Below, in pieces: positions 7,816-16,946 of a stretch of 64,000 nt of DNA. Under the pieces are notes generated by a model, which saw nothing but the letters and a program-made list of their open reading frames with translations, made no database searches and was not told where the DNA came from. The position numbers and the translations under genes were made by a program. The stretch's first letter is position 1. Every line of letters begins with the position of its first letter. This DNA comes from Pseudomonadota bacterium (GTDB taxonomy: Bacteria > Pseudomonadota > Alphaproteobacteria > Rhizobiales > Phreatobacteraceae), in the NCBI GenBank assembly GCA_020161695.1, contig JAIUOO010000025.1, forward strand, positions 1 through 64,000, in the 5' to 3' direction.

Positions 7816-9141
7816 TCAGAAACTGTCCCGTATCCACCGGCCGACGCGGTTGAAGTAGCCGTCCGTGCCGGTGGCGGCGAAGAAGCGCCGCTGCGGCTCG
7901 AAATGCTCCATCCCGGCGATCTGCGGATAGACGGTGAGGCCGACGGGCGCCGCGAAGGGCGGGCCCTTGGCGCTGTCGGGAAGGCCGGTAATGCCGACCG
8001 GGCGGGCGACCCGCACCTGGCGGCCGAAGACCTGGGCGGCGAGATCGGCGAGGCCGGGCAGCTGCGCGCCGCCGCCAGTCAGCACGACGCGGCGTCCGGC
8101 CTCGGCGGCGGCGCCCGCCGCGGTCAGCCGGTCGCGGACCATTTCGAGGATCTCGTCGATGCGCGGGCGGATGATGCGGATCACCTGCGCGCGGCTGACG
8201 GAATGGGGGATGTCGCGGTCGTCCTCGGAGATGGACGGCACGGTGATGATGTCGCGCTCGTCGGACTTGGCGGCGAAGCAGGCGCCGTTCAGCACCTTGA
8301 TCCGCTCGGCATCCGACAGGCGTGTGGAGAGGCCGCGGGCGAGGTCCATCGTGACGTGGTGCGAGCCGACCGCGACCGCGTCGGCATGGACGAAATGGCC
8401 GCCGGCGAAGACCGAGAGGGTCGTGGTGCCTGCGCCCATGTCGAGGCAGACGGTGCCGAGTTCGGCCTCGTCGTCGGTGAGCACGGAGAGGCCCGAGGCG
8501 AGCGGAGCGGCGACCAGCGCCTCGACAGTGAGGTGGCAGCGCTCGACGCAGAGCATGAGGTTGCGCGCCGTCGCCATGTCGCAGGTGACGACATGCATGT
8601 CGACACCGAGCGAGGAGCCGAGCATGCCGCGCGGGTCCTTGATGCCACGGGTATCGTCGAGGCGGAACCCGATGGGCATGGAGTGCAGCACCGCCCTGCC
8701 CTGCCGGATCGAATGGTCGGAGGCGGCCTGAAGCACGCGGTGCAGATCGTGGTCCTGCACGCGGGGCGCCTGGCAGGTGACGCGCGCCTCGTACTGCTCG
8801 GAGCCGAGCCGGCCGGCCGAGACCGTGACAACGACCCGGTCGACCTGGACTTCGGCCATGCGCTCGGCGGCGTCCACCGCCTGCCGGATGGAAGCTTCGG
8901 CCTTGGCCATGTCCGCGACGGAGCCGGCCTTCATGCCGCGGGCGCGGGTGTGGCCGATGCCGAGAATCTCCGCCTTGTGCGTGCGGTTCGGCAGAATGTC
9001 CGAACCCTCGCGCGGGCGAAGCTTGACGATCATGCAGACGATCTTGGACGTGCCGATGTCGAGCACGCACATGATCGCGGAGCGCTTCGGGGATACCGGC
9101 CGCATGCGCGGGGTCAGGCCATGACGGAAGGGGCTCGTCAT
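7816..9141 (-). CDS. ftsA: Cell division protein FtsA
   Basis: Actin-like ATPase that tethers FtsZ to the membrane. The 441-residue protein has the first phosphate motif VLDIGTSKI (about 26-34), the SHS2 (1C) domain in the N-terminal half, LDMGAGTTTL (second phosphate motif) and VVLTGGGAQLPG (adenosine motif). The C-terminus, YFNRVGRWIRDSF, is an amphipathic helix of the membrane-targeting type. It starts with an ATG that overlaps the ftsQ stop by 4 bases, so translation is probably coupled. Confidence 0.97.
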   Translation of the reverse strand: MTSPFRHGLTPRMRPVSPKRSAIMCVLDIGTSKIVCMIVKLRPREGSDILPNRTHKAEILGIGHTRARGMKAGSVADMAKAEASIRQAVDAAERMAEVQVDRVVVTVSAGRLGSEQYEARVTCQAPRVQDHDLHRVLQAASDHSIRQGRAVLHSMPIGFRLDDTRGIKDPRGMLGSSLGVDMHVVTCDMATARNLMLCVERCHLTVEALVAAPLASGLSVLTDDEAELGTVCLDMGAGTTTLSVFAGGHFVHADAVAVGSHHVTMDLARGLSTRLSDAERIKVLNGACFAAKSDERDIITVPSISEDDRDIPHSVSRAQVIRIIRPRIDEILEMVRDRLTAAGAAAEAGRRVVLTGGGAQLPGLADLAAQVFGRQVRVARPVGITGLPDSAKGPPFAAPVGLTVYPQIAGMEHFEPQRRFFAATGTDGYFNRVGRWIRDSF

Positions 9142-10160
9142 GTGCGCTGACCCTGTGCTGCGCGGCGGCGGGCCCGCTCGCGGTCACGTTCACGCAGCGC
9201 CGCCTCGTGCGCTTTCATGGCATCGTCGGACAGGCGCACCGTGACGCGGTCAGGCACGCGCATGTCGATGGAAGCGACGTCGCGGCTCATCAGCCGGCGC
9301 TCGGCGTCGAGCCGGGCGAGATCGGCCATGGCGCGGTCCATGTTCTCGTCCGGAAGGCGCACGTCGATGCCGTTCTTCAGGACGAGGTTCCAGCGCCGCT
9401 CGGCCACCAGGACGGCTGCCCGGACCGACTGCGCGACATGGGGATGATCACCGAGCAGGCCGACGATCTCGCGGGCGCGCATCTCCGCGCCCTTGCCGAC
9501 CAGCAGCGGCAGGGTCTGGAAGCGCTGGTCGAGATGGTCGAGGATGACCGTGCCGTCAGCGGCGATGACGTGGATGCGGCCGTCGCGCTGCCACAGCGCG
9601 AAGGGCTCGCGCTCGGTCACCGAGACGAGGAGCTGGTCGGGGTAGAGCTTCTGGATCGTCGCGTCGGCGATCCAGGCATTGGCCTTGAGGCGCGCGCGGG
9701 CCTGGTCGGGATCGAAGAACAGCACCGAGGACGACGGCGTGATGCCGGCGACGTCGAGGACCTGGTCGTGGCTCATCTGGCGGTTGCCGGTGAGCTTCAC
9801 ACCGCGGACCTGCATGCCGGCGGCATTGGCCATCGAATCGCCGACACCGATCAGGAAGCCGTTGACCGCGGGCCAGTGGCCGCCGCGCTGCACACCGTAG
9901 AGACCGGTCGCCGCGAACAGGGCGAGCGAGGCGAAAAGGCCCGCGCGTCGCGGAATGTGCATGTTGGCGATGCGGATCGAGACGCGGCGCATGAACAGCG
10001 ACAGCCCGCCGGGGCGGGCAAAGGGGTCGCGCTCGCCGACCGCATGCCGCTCCCGCAGTTCGCGGGCGCGAAGCCTGTCGCCGGCAGCCGCGAACGCATC
10101 CGCCCCGGCCCCGGAGAGCCTGGCGATCAGCGATCGAGAGAAGCGTCCTGCACCATCCAT
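9138..10160 (-). CDS. ftsQ: Cell division protein FtsQ
   Basis: Bitopic division protein that links early and late divisome components. The 340-residue protein has an Arg-rich cytoplasmic N-terminus, one membrane segment (about 72-88), a POTRA domain (MQVRGVKLTGNRQMSHDQVLDVAG region at about 115-140), the conserved WIADATIQKLYPDQLLVSVTEREPFALW segment (given here only as positions about 163-190), and a C-terminal FtsQ domain. The start at 10160 lies inside the end of ddl (34-base overlap). The C-terminal tail is strongly charged (ERDRERARRR). Confidence 0.94.
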   Translation of the reverse strand: MDGAGRFSRSLIARLSGAGADAFAAAGDRLRARELRERHAVGERDPFARPGGLSLFMRRVSIRIANMHIPRRAGLFASLALFAATGLYGVQRGGHWPAVNGFLIGVGDSMANAAGMQVRGVKLTGNRQMSHDQVLDVAGITPSSSVLFFDPDQARARLKANAWIADATIQKLYPDQLLVSVTEREPFALWQRDGRIHVIAADGTVILDHLDQRFQTLPLLVGKGAEMRAREIVGLLGDHPHVAQSVRAAVLVAERRWNLVLKNGIDVRLPDENMDRAMADLARLDAERRLMSRDVASIDMRVPDRVTVRLSDDAMKAHEAALRERDRERARRRAAQGQRT

Positions 10161-11050
10161 TCGACCAGCTCGGCGAACGATATTCCTTCGTGAGCGGCCA
10201 TATCGGGGACGAGCGATGTCCCGGTCATCCCGGGCTGCGTGTTGACTTCGAGACAGACGAGCGCCCCGGTTCCCCCGGGCGTGTCGTCGTATCGGAAGTC
10301 CGCACGGCTGACCCCTTTACAGCCGAGCGCCTGATGCGCTGCGAGGGACAGTCTTTGGACCTCAGAGTAAATATTTGGTTTAAGCGGCGCCGGAATCAGG
10401 TGTTGGGAGCCGCCCGGCGCATATTTCGCGTCATAGTCGTAGAAGGTCCCGGCATACGTGATCTCGACGACGCCAAGGGCGCGGTCGCCCATGACGGCAC
10501 AGGTCAGTTCCTTGCCGGCGATGAAAGGCTCGACGAGAACCGTCTCGCCGAGCGTCCATTCGGTGGAATGAAGTTCCTGCGGCGGGTGCTCGTGGTCGCG
10601 CGTGACGATGAACACGCCGAGGGACGAACCGTCGGTGTTCGGCTTGACCACATAGGGGCGCGGCAGCAGATGCTCCCGGGCCGCCTCGCGGCGGGAGACG
10701 ATGAGGCCGCCGGGAACCGGCACGCCGGCGCCGGCCATGATCTTCTTGGCCATGGCCTTATCCATGGCCAGAGCCGAGGCCATGACGCCGGAATGCGTGT
10801 AGGGAATCGCCATGACCTCGAGGATGCCCGCGAGCGTACCGTCCTCACCCGGCCTGCCGTGCGTCACGTTCAGCGCCACGTCGGGCTTCAGTTCGGCGAG
10901 CTTCTGCGCGACATCGCGGCCGACATCGACGCGCGAAACCCGGTAGCCGAGCGATTCCAGCGCGTCGGCGCAGGCCCGGCCCGAATTGAGCGACACTTCG
11001 CGTTCGGCGGACCAGCCGCCATAGAGGACGGCGACATGCGGTTTGGTCAT
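10127..11050 (-). CDS. ddl: D-alanine--D-alanine ligase
   Basis: ATP-grasp enzyme that makes the D-Ala-D-Ala dipeptide for the peptidoglycan stem. It is 307 residues from the ATG at 11050. Typical features are VLYGGWSAEREVSLNSG at the N-terminus, the KPNTDGSSLGV ATP-grasp segment, and LEVNTQPGMTGTSLVP near the C-terminus with metal-binding residues. The frame reaches up to 11188, but that stretch overlaps the antitoxin gene and lacks ligase similarity. It is DdlB-type and directly precedes ftsQ in the dcw cluster. Confidence 0.96.
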   Translation of the reverse strand: MTKPHVAVLYGGWSAEREVSLNSGRACADALESLGYRVSRVDVGRDVAQKLAELKPDVALNVTHGRPGEDGTLAGILEVMAIPYTHSGVMASALAMDKAMAKKIMAGAGVPVPGGLIVSRREAAREHLLPRPYVVKPNTDGSSLGVFIVTRDHEHPPQELHSTEWTLGETVLVEPFIAGKELTCAVMGDRALGVVEITYAGTFYDYDAKYAPGGSQHLIPAPLKPNIYSEVQRLSLAAHQALGCKGVSRADFRYDDTPGGTGALVCLEVNTQPGMTGTSLVPDMAAHEGISFAELVEWMVQDASLDR

Positions 11051-11069
11051 GGGGAGCCTTCGGAATGGA

Positions 11070-11522
11070 TCAGAGATTGCGGCAGCGTTCGTCGTCCTCG
11101 GGAGAGGCCCACTCGGTGAAGGCCGCCAGCTTTTCCTCCTCGGCATGGCGAACGAGGTCGTCGAGGTCGATCCGGAGCGCGCGGGCAAGCCGTGCCATGG
11201 TTTCCAGCGTGCCTTCGCGGCGGCCCGTTTCGATCTGGCTCAGATAGGAGGGACTGATCTGCGCAGCCTGTGCGAGATCCTTGACATTGAGGCCACGGTA
11301 CTCGCGCCAAACACGAAGAGGATGCTCTTCAGACAGAAGGCGATCGACAATCTCCGAGGGAATCATTTCATCTTCGCCGGCCGCCAGCTTGCGCTTCGCC
11401 TCGTCATAGGCGGCGATGTCGGCTAGATTCTCGGCAGCATCCACCAGGCGCTCATAGTCGTCCTTGGCCAGGAGCACGAGTTCCTCGCCACCGGGCGTGG
11501 TGATCAGCTTCGCCATGGTCAT
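11070..11522 (-). CDS. XRE-type helix-turn-helix antitoxin/regulator
   Basis: A 150-residue protein. An N-terminal segment (LVLLAKDDYERLVDAAEN) resembles antitoxins that fold over a toxin. A C-terminal XRE helix-turn-helix follows at about 70-130, with DLAQAAQISPSYLSQIETGRR as the core. The start at 11522 has AGGAG six bases upstream. It follows the RelE-like toxin gene after 9 bases, the toxin-first order typical of HigBA-like modules. It would be expected to neutralise the toxin and repress the pair, though here both sit inside the dcw operon and may be read from its promoters. Confidence 0.87.
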   Translation of the reverse strand: MTMAKLITTPGGEELVLLAKDDYERLVDAAENLADIAAYDEAKRKLAAGEDEMIPSEIVDRLLSEEHPLRVWREYRGLNVKDLAQAAQISPSYLSQIETGRREGTLETMARLARALRIDLDDLVRHAEEEKLAAFTEWASPEDDERCRNL

Positions 11523-11531
11523 AAGCAGCTC

Positions 11532-11786
11532 CTAAGCCTCATAAATGCTACTCCGCGGCCCGATAGCGAGGATGTCCAGGACGTCGCCGTTGTCATCGAA
11601 GACCACGCGCCAATCGCCGACCCGGAGGCGATACCCCGATCTCCCCTTCAACTTTTTCACCTGATTGGCCAGTTGCGCCGGCTCGACAGCCAACTGGTCG
11701 ATTTTGTCCATGATGCGTCTGCGCTCGTTAGTCGGCATTCGACGGAGGGTTCGCACCGCCTCGTTTCTATATGCCACTTTCTTCAC
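11532..11786 (-). CDS. RelE/ParE-family toxin
   Basis: An 84-residue basic protein of the RelE superfamily, whose members are often ribosome-dependent mRNA endonucleases. It shows the family pattern: a long N-terminal helix pair (RNEAVRTLRRMPTNERRRIMDKI), then LKGRSGYRLRVGDWRVVFD and a closing beta strand. The conserved Arg residues in YRLRVGDWRVVF are the usual catalytic or RNA-contact positions. It starts at a GTG that overlaps the murB stop by 4 bases (GTGA), so its translation is probably coupled to murB. Toxic activity is inferred. Confidence 0.87.
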   Translation of the reverse strand: MKKVAYRNEAVRTLRRMPTNERRRIMDKIDQLAVEPAQLANQVKKLKGRSGYRLRVGDWRVVFDDNGDVLDILAIGPRSSIYEA

Positions 11787-12739
11787 GGTTTTTCCATTGC
11801 ATTATGCAACCGTGAATCATCAAGCGGCGCCCCGACCCGCTTGATTTCCCACTGAAGCTCGACACCGGACGTCTCCAGCACGCGCCGGCGCACCTCGTCG
11901 CCCAGCCGCTCGATGTCGGTGGAGGTCGCCTCGGGCGAGGCGATGAGAAAGTTGGTGTGCAGTTCGGAGACCTGAGCGCCGCCGACCCTCAGGCCACGGC
12001 AGCCGGCCGCGTCGACCAGTTTCCAGGCCGAGTGCCCTTCCGGGTTCTTGAACGTGGAGCCGCCGGTGCGGGTATTGACCGGCTGGGTGGCCGAACGCTG
12101 CCGCGTGATCTCGTCCATGGCGGCAAGCAATTCGGCCGGATTGCCCGGCATGCCCCGAAGCAGCGCCGAGACGAAGATCGCATCGTCCGGCGCTCCGGAC
12201 TTGCGGTAGGCGAACTTCATGGCCGCGTGATCCCAGGTTTCCGCGCGACCGTCCCGGCGCACGCCATGGGCCTCGACGAGGATGTCCTTCACCTCGCCGC
12301 CATAGGCGCCGCCGTTCATGCGCAGCGCGCCACCGATTGCGCCGGGAATGCCACGCAGGAAGGTGAAGCCGGCAATACCCGCTTCCGCCGCGGCGCGTGC
12401 AACCTTGACATCAGGTGCTGCGGCGCCTGCACGCACAAGGTGGTCATCCAGCACCTCGACTTCACCGAAGGGCTTTCCGAGTTTGATAACCACGCCGGGG
12501 AAGCCGCCGTCGCGGACCAACAGATTCGAGCCGAGCCCGACGGGCATGACGGGCCAGTCCGGCGGGATGTGGCGGAGGAACTCGATCAGGTCGATCTCGC
12601 CGGCCGGCTCGAACAGCAGCTGGGCCGGTCCGCCGGTGCGGAACCAGGAGAACGGCTTCATCGAGGCATTGGCCGTCACCGTTCCCTGCAGGCCGGGAAC
12701 CAGCGCACGCACGACGGGCGTGAGGTCTTCAAAGGCCAT
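11783..12739 (-). CDS. murB: UDP-N-acetylenolpyruvoylglucosamine reductase MurB
   Basis: Flavoenzyme making UDP-N-acetylmuramate, the second committed step of peptidoglycan synthesis. The 318-residue sequence includes the FAD-binding PVGLGSNLLVRDGG segment, GIPGAIGGALRMNGGAYGGE, and GSTFKNPEGHSAWKLVDAAGCRG near the C-terminus (a type I-like MurB with the catalytic Ser in the GST motif). The C-terminus runs into the toxin gene with a 4-base overlap. Confidence 0.97.
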   Translation of the reverse strand: MAFEDLTPVVRALVPGLQGTVTANASMKPFSWFRTGGPAQLLFEPAGEIDLIEFLRHIPPDWPVMPVGLGSNLLVRDGGFPGVVIKLGKPFGEVEVLDDHLVRAGAAAPDVKVARAAAEAGIAGFTFLRGIPGAIGGALRMNGGAYGGEVKDILVEAHGVRRDGRAETWDHAAMKFAYRKSGAPDDAIFVSALLRGMPGNPAELLAAMDEITRQRSATQPVNTRTGGSTFKNPEGHSAWKLVDAAGCRGLRVGGAQVSELHTNFLIASPEATSTDIERLGDEVRRRVLETSGVELQWEIKRVGAPLDDSRLHNAMEKP

Positions 12740-12741
12740 GC

Positions 12742-13158
12742 TCAGCCCTTCTCGCCGTCGACGCGGGCTATAGTGCCCTGCGCGATCGCGACGACGGTCT
12801 CACCGTCCGGCGTGACCGACACGATCTCGCAGGTGCAGGCGGCAAGGCGCTTGCCGCCGGAGGCGACCTTCGCGCGCGCCAGAAGGCGGTCGCCCCTGGC
12901 CGGGCGCAGATAGTTGATCTTGAACTCGGCGGTCAGGCAGTCGCCGAGCAGCGAGCCGCCGGCATAGGTCAACGCATTGTCCGCGAGATAGGCGAGCACG
13001 CCACCGTGGACGAAACCATGCTGCTGGCGGTGGTGGTCGGCGACGGCGAGCGAAATCTCGGCACGCCCCGGCTCGAACACGACCAGTTCCGCCCCGACGA
13101 GACGGCTGAACGGCTGGCTGTCGAGGACGGAGCGGCCGAGGGCCAGCATGTCGCTCAT
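12742..13158 (-). CDS. PaaI-family hotdog thioesterase
   Basis: A 138-residue hotdog-fold protein likely to hydrolyse acyl-CoA thioesters. The key segment is QQHGFVHGGVLAYLADNALTYA, where HGG and the following Asp are typical of the PaaI group, followed by TAEFKINYLRPARGD. It lies between murC and murB with only 2 bases to the murB start and about 11 to the murC stop, so it is part of the dcw transcript although it has no known wall function. I chose the ATG at 13158; a GTG three codons upstream at 13167 is also possible. Confidence 0.85.
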   Translation of the reverse strand: MSDMLALGRSVLDSQPFSRLVGAELVVFEPGRAEISLAVADHHRQQHGFVHGGVLAYLADNALTYAGGSLLGDCLTAEFKINYLRPARGDRLLARAKVASGGKRLAACTCEIVSVTPDGETVVAIAQGTIARVDGEKG

Positions 13159-13169
13159 CGCGCGCACCC

Positions 13170-14579
13170 TTATCCCTTCGCCAGCTTCTCAAGCTCGCCC
13201 GGCAGGGCATAGGCCCACTGGGTGATGTTGCCGGCGCCGAGGCAGATCACGTAGTCGCCGGGCTTCGCCACGCCCGCGACGAGGCTCGCGAGCTGCGCCG
13301 CGCTCTCCATGGCGACCACGGACTTGTGGCCGCGCGTCTTGAGGCCCGAGACGAGATCGTCGCGGCTCGCGCCAGGGATCGGCTGCTCGCCGGCGGCATA
13401 GACATCCGCCACGATGACGTGGTCGGCGTCGTTGAAGCAGGTGCAGAACTCGTTGAACAGCGAGGCGAGCCGCGTGTAGCGGTGCGGCTGGACGATGGCG
13501 ATGACCTGTTTGTCGGTGGAGGCGCGCGCGGCCTTCAGGACGGCGGCAATCTCCACGGGATGGTGGCCGTAATCGTCGAAGATCAGCGCGCCGTTCCATT
13601 CGCCCGTCTTCGTGAAGCGCCGCTTGACGCCGCCGAAACCCGCCAGCGCCTTGCGGATCTGCGGCGCGGCCATGCCGAGCTCGCGCGCGACCGCGATGGC
13701 CGAAGTGGCGTTCAGCGCGTTGTGCTTGCCCGGCATGGGCAGGACGAGATCCTCGATCTCCTCGGTCACCGCCCCGGTCCGGTCGCGGAACTGCACCTTG
13801 AAGCGGCACTGACCGCCGGTCAGGTCGATGTCGAGGATGCGCACGTCGGCCTGCGGGTTCTCGCCATAGGTGATGACGCGGCGGTCGGCGATGGAGCCAA
13901 CCATGTCCTGCACGACGGGATGGTCGATGCACATGACGCCGAAGCCGTAGAAGGGCAGGTTCTCGATGAAGTCGCGGAACGCCTTCTTCACGGCGTCGAA
14001 ATTGCCGTAATGGTCGAGGTGCTCGGGGTCGATATTGGTGACGATGGCGACGTCGGCCGGCAGTTTCAGGAACGAGCCGTCGCTCTCGTCGGCCTCGACC
14101 ACCATCCAGTTGCCAGCGCCGAGGCGGGCATTGGTGCCGAGCGCGTTGATGATGCCGCCATTGACGATGGTCGGATCGAAGCCGCCGGCATCCAGCAGGG
14201 TGGAGACCATCGAGGTCGTCGTGGTCTTGCCGTGCGTGCCGGCGATGGCGACGCAGGACTTCAGCCGCATCAGCTCGGCCAGCATTTCGGCCCGGCGGAC
14301 AACGGGAATGCGCCGCTCGCGCGCGGCGACGAGTTCCGGATTGTCCCTCTTGATGGCCGTCGAGACCACCACAACCTCGGCCTCGCCGAGATTCTCCGAG
14401 GCGTGGCCGATGGTGACGGTCGCGCCACGGTCCTTCAGCCGCTTGATCGTGTAGCCCTCGGCCGCGTCCGAGCCCTGTACCTTGTAGCCGAGGTTCAGGA
14501 GCACTTCGGCGATGCCGGACATGCCGATGCCGCCGATGCCGATGAAATGGATGGGTCCGATGTCGCGGGGCAGTTTCAT
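13170..14579 (-). CDS. murC: UDP-N-acetylmuramate--L-alanine ligase MurC
   Basis: Adds L-Ala to UDP-MurNAc, using ATP. The 469-residue protein has the N-terminal HFIGIGGIGMSG nucleotide loop, the central ATPase P-loop AGTHGKTTTTSM (about 113-124), NIDPEHLDHYGNF, and the C-terminal DDYGHHPVEI motif. It overlaps murG by 4 bases (ATGA), indicating coupling within the dcw operon. Confidence 0.98.
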   Translation of the reverse strand: MKLPRDIGPIHFIGIGGIGMSGIAEVLLNLGYKVQGSDAAEGYTIKRLKDRGATVTIGHASENLGEAEVVVVSTAIKRDNPELVAARERRIPVVRRAEMLAELMRLKSCVAIAGTHGKTTTTSMVSTLLDAGGFDPTIVNGGIINALGTNARLGAGNWMVVEADESDGSFLKLPADVAIVTNIDPEHLDHYGNFDAVKKAFRDFIENLPFYGFGVMCIDHPVVQDMVGSIADRRVITYGENPQADVRILDIDLTGGQCRFKVQFRDRTGAVTEEIEDLVLPMPGKHNALNATSAIAVARELGMAAPQIRKALAGFGGVKRRFTKTGEWNGALIFDDYGHHPVEIAAVLKAARASTDKQVIAIVQPHRYTRLASLFNEFCTCFNDADHVIVADVYAAGEQPIPGASRDDLVSGLKTRGHKSVVAMESAAQLASLVAGVAKPGDYVICLGAGNITQWAYALPGELEKLAKG

Positions 14580-15694
14580 GAGGCTTGTCCTGCCGGGGTG
14601 ATTCCGGCGGTTTTGAGGACGAGGTCGGCAAGGCGGCCCGCGGCATCCGCATGGCCCTGCGCCTTCGCGTTGGCAGCGGCAGCGGCCAGCGGGGCCGGAT
14701 CGGCGAGAAGCCGGGAGAGTTCGCCCGCCAGCCAGTCGGGCGTGAAGTCGGCCTGCTTGACGACGGTCGCGGCCATGGCCGAGGCGAGCGTCGCCGCGTT
14801 CATAAGCTGGTCCTGGTCGAGCGCATGCGGCAAAGGCACTAGGATCGACGGACGGCCGATGACGGAGAGCTCCGCCACGGTGGAAGCACCGGAGCGGGCG
14901 ATGACGAGATGGGCGCCGGCGAGCCGTGCCGGCAGGTCGACGAAGAAGGGCGCGACCTCGGCGGCAACGCCGAGACGGGCATAGGCGGCCTCGACAGCGG
15001 CCCTGTCCTCGGCGCGGGCCTGCTGGACGACATGGAGCCGGCCGCGCAAGGCCGGATCGATCTTCTCCAGCGCCGGCGGGACGATCTCGCTCATGACGCG
15101 CGCGCCCTGGCTGCCGCCGAAGACGCAGAGGCGGAATGGACCACCGGCCTGCGGCGCATCGTAGGGGGTCGCCGCCGCCTCGATGACCATGGGACGCACG
15201 GGATTGCCGGTGAAGGCCGCCTTCTTCGCCAGTGTCGGATCGGCGTCCAGCACACCGGGAAACGACGTCGCTATGGCCGAGACGCGGCCGGAGAGCTGGC
15301 GGTTGGCCCTGCCCATCACCGCGTTCTGGTCGTGGATGACGGTCGGCACGCTCATCTGGGTCGCCGCGAACATTGGCGGCAGGGTCGGATAGCCGCCGAA
15401 GCCTACCACGGCGGCCGGCTTCAGCACGCGGATGATCTTCCGCGCGTGCAGATAGCCGCGACCGAGGGTGAACAGCGTCTTCGCCAGCGCGACCGGGTTC
15501 TTCGAACCGATGGTCGCGGATTCGACAATATGCGTCGCACGCGCCGGGAACGCCCGGCCATACTTCTCCGCCCGCTCGTCGGTGACGAGGTCGACGATGC
15601 AGCCGCGCTCGATGAGCGCCACGGTCAGCGCCTCGGCGGGAAAGAGGTGGCCGCCGGTGCCTCCGGCGCAGACGAGGATCAGGGGCTGGCTCAT
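14576..15694 (-). CDS. murG: UDP-GlcNAc:lipid I transferase MurG
   Basis: Peripheral inner-membrane glycosyltransferase that turns lipid I into lipid II. The 372-residue protein has a GT-B fold with CAGGTGGHLFPA at the N-terminus, GFGGYPTLPPM, the linker GGSQGARVMSE and the UDP-GlcNAc-binding stretch VIARSGASTVAEL. It starts one base after the ftsW stop region and overlaps murC by 4 bases. Confidence 0.98.
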   Translation of the reverse strand: MSQPLILVCAGGTGGHLFPAEALTVALIERGCIVDLVTDERAEKYGRAFPARATHIVESATIGSKNPVALAKTLFTLGRGYLHARKIIRVLKPAAVVGFGGYPTLPPMFAATQMSVPTVIHDQNAVMGRANRQLSGRVSAIATSFPGVLDADPTLAKKAAFTGNPVRPMVIEAAATPYDAPQAGGPFRLCVFGGSQGARVMSEIVPPALEKIDPALRGRLHVVQQARAEDRAAVEAAYARLGVAAEVAPFFVDLPARLAGAHLVIARSGASTVAELSVIGRPSILVPLPHALDQDQLMNAATLASAMAATVVKQADFTPDWLAGELSRLLADPAPLAAAAANAKAQGHADAAGRLADLVLKTAGITPAGQAS

Positions 15695-15695
15695 G

Positions 15696-16844
15696 TCAGG
15701 CGCGGCTCGCCTGGTAGTGGCTGACCTCGGCCATGGTCTCGGCGCGCGGCCGCCGTCGCGTCAGGCCAATCAGCATGCCCATGCCGAAGGCCAGCGCGAT
15801 CAGCGACGAGCCGCCATAGGACACGAAAGGCAGGGTCATGCCCTTGGGCGGGATGAGGTGCAGGTTGACCATCAGGTTGATGCAGCTCTGCAGGCCGAAC
15901 AGCATGGCGAGCCCCGCCACCGCGAAGCGGCAGAACGGATCCTCGTCGTCATGGGCGTGCTTCAGCGAGCGCAGCACGACGAAGGCGAACAGCAGGACGA
16001 TGACGAGGCACAGGATGGTGCCGAACTCCTCGGCCGCCACCGCGAAGATGAAGTCGGTGTGGCTGTCCGGAATGATGCGCTTCACCGTGCCCTCGCCCGG
16101 CCCCTTGCCGAACCAGCCGCCCTGCTGGAAGGCGTCGATGGCGACATCGACCTGGAACGTGTCGGCCGTACCAGGCTCCATGAACTTGTCGATACGGCGG
16201 CGCACGTGCGGAAACGAGAAATAGGCGCCGACGAGCCCCGCCGCGCCGACGCCCGCGAGGCCGAAGACCCAGAGCCAGCGCATGCCGGCCATGAAGAACA
16301 GCGCCGCCCAGACCACCGTGATCAGCGAGGTCTGGCCGACGTCAGGCTGCAGCACCAGCGGCGTTACGGCCGCGGCCAGCAACATCATGGCGAGGATGTT
16401 GGCGGGCATTTCCGGCCGCTTGGCGCTCTCCGCGAACAGCCAGGCGGACAGAACCACGAAGGCCGGCTTCATGAATTCGGACGGCTGGAGGCCGACGCCG
16501 GCGAAATTCAGCCAGCGGCGCGCGCCCTTGATCTCGGCGCCGACGAACAGGGTCGCCACCACCAGCACGAGCGCGCCGAGAAAGGCGACCAGCGCCAGCC
16601 GCCTGATCCAGTAGGGCGAGAGGAAAGACGTGCCGATCAGTACGATCGTCGCGGGGATCAGGAAGAAGACCTGCCGGTTGACGAAGTGGAACGTGTCGAG
16701 ACCGATGCGGTGGGCCACTGCCGGGGACGCCGCCAGAGACAGCACGATGCCGGCCAGCATCAGGCCGAACAGGGCGGAGAGCAGCAGCCGGTCGACCGTC
16801 CACCACCATTCGCCGAAGGCCGTGCGTTCAGCCCTGGAGATCAT
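15696..16844 (-). CDS. ftsW: SEDS-family peptidoglycan polymerase FtsW
   Basis: Polytopic glycosyltransferase that polymerises lipid II at the septum together with FtsI. The 382-residue protein has about ten membrane segments, the conserved WLNFAGVGLQPSEFMK loop (about 110-125), QPDVGQTSL with the catalytic-type Asp, and PFVSYGGSSL near the C-terminus. It starts at an ATG at 16844, after a 100-base gap from murD that contains no other gene. Confidence 0.97.
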   Translation of the reverse strand: MISRAERTAFGEWWWTVDRLLLSALFGLMLAGIVLSLAASPAVAHRIGLDTFHFVNRQVFFLIPATIVLIGTSFLSPYWIRRLALVAFLGALVLVVATLFVGAEIKGARRWLNFAGVGLQPSEFMKPAFVVLSAWLFAESAKRPEMPANILAMMLLAAAVTPLVLQPDVGQTSLITVVWAALFFMAGMRWLWVFGLAGVGAAGLVGAYFSFPHVRRRIDKFMEPGTADTFQVDVAIDAFQQGGWFGKGPGEGTVKRIIPDSHTDFIFAVAAEEFGTILCLVIVLLFAFVVLRSLKHAHDDEDPFCRFAVAGLAMLFGLQSCINLMVNLHLIPPKGMTLPFVSYGGSSLIALAFGMGMLIGLTRRRPRAETMAEVSHYQASRA

Positions 16845-16946
16845 GCGCCGTCCCCGATATCCGACCGGAATTGCCCGACTGGCGAGCGTTTGGAAGGAAA
16901 TCTAAAGGCTTCCGCTCAACGCTTCGTTAACCGCGCAAGGGCCGGT

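Noticed and set aside
5940..7853. A 637-codon open frame on the plus strand opposite ftsZ
   Set aside because: Antisense to ftsZ, low-complexity translation, no ribosome site.
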